This document shows, piece after piece, positions 24,288-25,797 of a stretch of 25,797 nucleotides of DNA. How positions within the stretch are numbered: position 1 is the stretch's first letter; each line of letters starts with the position of its first letter. The notes under the pieces are model-generated. The model was not told the origin of the DNA and did no database searches. It saw nothing but the letters and a program-made list of their open reading frames with translations. The stretch spans positions 1-25,797 of the forward strand of contig CALJDR010000083.1 in NCBI GenBank assembly GCA_938023515.1. Reading direction: 5' to 3'. Source of the stretch: an uncultured Flavobacteriales bacterium. Its GTDB lineage: Bacteria > Bacteroidota > Bacteroidia > Flavobacteriales > UBA1820. The position numbers and the translations under genes are program-made.

Positions 24288-25223
24288 TCATTCCATAGCC
24301 CGTATTTTTCCGACGATCGTTTCGGCCATCTTGCGGTTGGATTCGTGCGTCCATCCGGCGATATGGGGGGTAAGCACGACCCGGGGCGAGCCGATGAGAT
24401 AAGAGAATTCCGCCGGGAGTTCCCCCTGGAAAAAATCCTCGAACGAGGATTTTTCGTATTCCAGTACGTCCAACGCTGCACCGGTTACTTTCCCGTTTTC
24501 CAGGGCCCATACCAGGTCTTTGGTATTGCAGCACACTCCGCGTGCCGTATTGAGGAAATAGATCGGCTTTTTAAAGCTTTCGAAGAATTTCCGGTCGGCC
24601 ATTCCCCGGGTAAGCGGGGTCAGGGGCACATGCAGGCTGACAATATCGGCCTGCCCGAACAATTCTTCCAACGATGCTTTGCGGGCATAAGCATCCGAAT
24701 AGTCCCCGTCTTTTATATCGTAGGCCAGTGTCTCCACGCCGAATCCCGAGATGCATCGGGCAAAAGCGCCGCCCATATTCCCGTAACCGATGATGCCCAC
24801 CGTATGGCCCTGTATCTCGTAACCCCGGTTGCCCTCCCGGATCCATTTTCCGGTGCGCACTTCCGCATCGGCAATGGCGATGCGGCGCATCAGGGTGAGC
24901 AGCATCCCTACGGCATGTTCCCCGACTGCCTGCCGGTTTCCTTCGGGGGCCGAGATTAGGCGGATGCCTTTGGAAACGGCATGCTCGCAGTCGATATTTT
25001 CCAATCCCGCGCCCACCCGGGCAATGAACCGGAGGTTCGTACCCGCATCGATAAAGTCGCGGTCGATCTTGAACCGGCTCCGGATGACAAATCCGTCGTA
25101 CAGGTGTAGTTTCTTTTGTATCTCTTCTTTGGGGGAAGTATTGTCCAGCGTGCAGGTGTGCCCGTCGGCGGAGAGCATGTCCCACAGGGAGGGATCGGTG
25201 GTGTCGATGAAAAGGATATTCAT
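24288..25223 (-). CDS. D-2-hydroxyacid dehydrogenase (phosphoglycerate dehydrogenase-like)
   Basis: NAD-dependent oxidoreductase of 311 residues in the D-isomer-specific 2-hydroxyacid dehydrogenase family. The substrate domain contains VGAGLENIDCEHAVSKGI (70-87) and APEGNRQAVGEHAVGM (92-107). The Rossmann fold has GIIGYGNMGGAFA (143-155), and the catalytic set is Arg228 (NTARG), Glu257 and His287 (TPHIAG). The NRQAVGEHA segment favours SerA-like 3-phosphoglycerate dehydrogenase, the first step of serine synthesis, but no ACT domain or serC neighbour supports this, so the substrate is left open. The frame can be extended to a TTG at 25262, but that codon lies inside the predicted promoter box, so the ATG at 25223 (MNILFIDTTDP) is used. 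Confidence 0.93.
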   Translation of the reverse strand: MNILFIDTTDPSLWDMLSADGHTCTLDNTSPKEEIQKKLHLYDGFVIRSRFKIDRDFIDAGTNLRFIARVGAGLENIDCEHAVSKGIRLISAPEGNRQAVGEHAVGMLLTLMRRIAIADAEVRTGKWIREGNRGYEIQGHTVGIIGYGNMGGAFARCISGFGVETLAYDIKDGDYSDAYARKASLEELFGQADIVSLHVPLTPLTRGMADRKFFESFKKPIYFLNTARGVCCNTKDLVWALENGKVTGAALDVLEYEKSSFEDFFQGELPAEFSYLIGSPRVVLTPHIAGWTHESNRKMAETIVGKIRAME

Positions 25224-25259
25224 GATGTGGTTTGTTTGAAACTTGTATTTATCTGCCTG

Positions 25260-25267
25260 CAAAGGTA
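25260..25267 (-). promoter_or_regulatory. Candidate -7 box for the dehydrogenase gene
   Basis: On the minus strand this reads TACCTTTG, an exact TAnnTTTG match, 36 bases before the ATG at 25223, in the gap after the nudC stop (25281). No clear -33 element. It argues against a start further upstream. Confidence 0.42.
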
Positions 25268-25280
25268 CGGTCGAATGCCG

Positions 25281-25750
25281 TTAGTCCGGTTTCTGATCGG
25301 CGGATTCTGCAATCCAGGCGTCTATCAGCCTGCGGCCGATGCTCATAGGTGGGGGCAGGAGCGGGAGGGTGTCCCGGGTGAAAAATCCGCCCGTTTCGAT
25401 TTCCTCCTCCTGCAGGCGGATATCGCCGCCTGCATAATCCGCCATGAATCCTGCCATCAGGTTGCTCGGGTAGGGCCAACTCTGGCTGCCTACGTACCGG
25501 ATATTGCGCACGGAAATTCCTGTTTCCTCCATCACTTCCCGCTCTGCGCATTCTTCCAGCGACTCTCCCGGTTCTACAAATCCCGATACCGGCCCCATCG
25601 TGCCGTATTTGTTGTTCCGGGCATGCACCAGCAGGATCGAATCGCCTTTGCGTACCAATACGATGGCTACCGGGGAGATGGACGGGAATATCTCTTTCCC
25701 GCATTCCGGACAGCGTTTGGACAGCGGGGAGGAAAGTTCGGTTGCCGTAC
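25281..25750 (-). CDS. nudC: NAD(+)/NADH pyrophosphatase NudC, 5'-truncated by contig end
   Basis: Nudix hydrolase that splits NAD(H), and in known members removes NAD caps from RNA. About 156 C-terminal residues are present; the N-terminal part is lost at the adapter junction. In frame from the edge come SKRCPECGKEIFP, the second Cys pair of the NudC zinc ribbon, and ISPVAIVLVRKGDSILLV. The full Nudix box GFVEPGESLEECAEREVMEETGI follows. The NudC-specific array is SQSWPYPSNLMAGFMADY, one substitution from SQPWPFP. An internal ATG at 25658 would give a 125-residue protein but would cut off the zinc ribbon and first strand, so the open 5' end is preferred. Confidence 0.93.
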
Positions 25751-25797
25751 CTGTCTCTTATACACATCTGACGCTGCCGACGATACTCCTTGTGTAG
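25751..25797 (+). other. Nextera i5-side library adapter (non-genomic)
   Basis: Bases 25751-25769 are the Tn5 mosaic end CTGTCTCTTATACACATCT, followed by GACGCTGCCGACGA (25770-25783), the reverse complement of the Nextera Read 1 adapter. TACTCCTT (25784-25791) sits where the 8-base i5 index belongs, and GTGTAG begins the P5 oligo. Genomic sequence ends at 25750. Frames entering it encode artefact peptides (SYTHLTLPTI on the plus strand, MCIRDR on the minus strand). Confidence 0.98.

Noticed and set aside
25224..25262. Upstream TTG start for the dehydrogenase, adding 13 residues.
   Set aside because: The TTG is part of the predicted promoter box TACCTTTG; ATG at 25223 matches the usual start of the fold (MNILFIDTTDP).
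25249..25767. Minus-strand frame beginning MCIRDRYGNRTF near the right end.
   Set aside because: Its start lies in the Nextera adapter, and it is a shadow of nudC in another frame.
1..25797. CRISPR arrays, tRNA/rRNA genes, insertion sequences, prophage or defence genes.
   Set aside because: No regularly spaced repeats, no recognisable RNA gene structure, and no transposase, integrase or defence-type domains were found on either strand. The only transposon-derived sequence is the Tn5 mosaic end of the adapters.

Overview
The window reads as one complete short-read assembly contig from a bacterium of the phylum Bacteroidota. It is most likely Bacteroidales of a GC-rich lineage such as Rikenellaceae/Alistipes; that assignment is an inference. 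Evidence: GC is well above 50% by eye; promoter boxes have the Bacteroidota form TAnnTTTG; start codons have A-rich leaders and no Shine-Dalgarno sequence; several families are typical of the phylum (DUF4286, a DcaP-like porin, a long LspA, a patatin fused to a surface-antigen barrel). Both ends are uncut Nextera library adapters (1-47 and 25751-25797), so genomic sequence runs only from 48 to 25750, and the first and last genes are truncated by the contig edge.

Layout. 48-1149 (-): aspartate kinase, lacking its C-terminus. 1268-5644 (+): a free-standing ACT-domain protein, radA, and a patatin/outer-membrane-barrel protein, closed by a strong bidirectional terminator. 5718-7341 (-): lspA followed by a GH73-LysM peptidoglycan hydrolase. 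7342-7705: a 364-base divergent intergenic region rich in inverted repeats, possibly holding a small RNA or a structured leader. 7706-11359 (+): aspS and a CLC anion transporter with CBS domains. 11452-16757 (+): a DUF6909-like protein whose stop codon overlaps the dnaG start, then waaA (kdtA) and a DUF493 protein. 16754-20038 (-): a YbjQ/UPF0145 protein, then argS-DUF4286-rsmA as a tight operon (transcribed argS first). 20224-22637 (+): folE, cysS and yidD. 22911-24206 (+): a porin with a strong promoter and a structured leader, then a second bidirectional terminator. 24288-25750 (-): a D-2-hydroxyacid dehydrogenase and the C-terminal part of NADH pyrophosphatase NudC.

The content is overwhelmingly housekeeping: three aminoacyl-tRNA synthetases, primase, RadA, an rRNA methylase, lipoprotein processing, LPS Kdo transfer, folate/pterin entry, and envelope proteins. 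I see no CRISPR array, insertion sequence, prophage, tRNA or rRNA, and no convincing new multi-gene system. The points most worth following are: the DnaG zinc-finger fold that has lost all four metal ligands; the neighbouring uncharacterised protein with nucleoside-phosphorylase-like motifs, translationally coupled to dnaG; the ACT-only protein divergent from aspartate kinase; the structured aspS upstream region; and the 5'-terminal hairpin of the porin mRNA.
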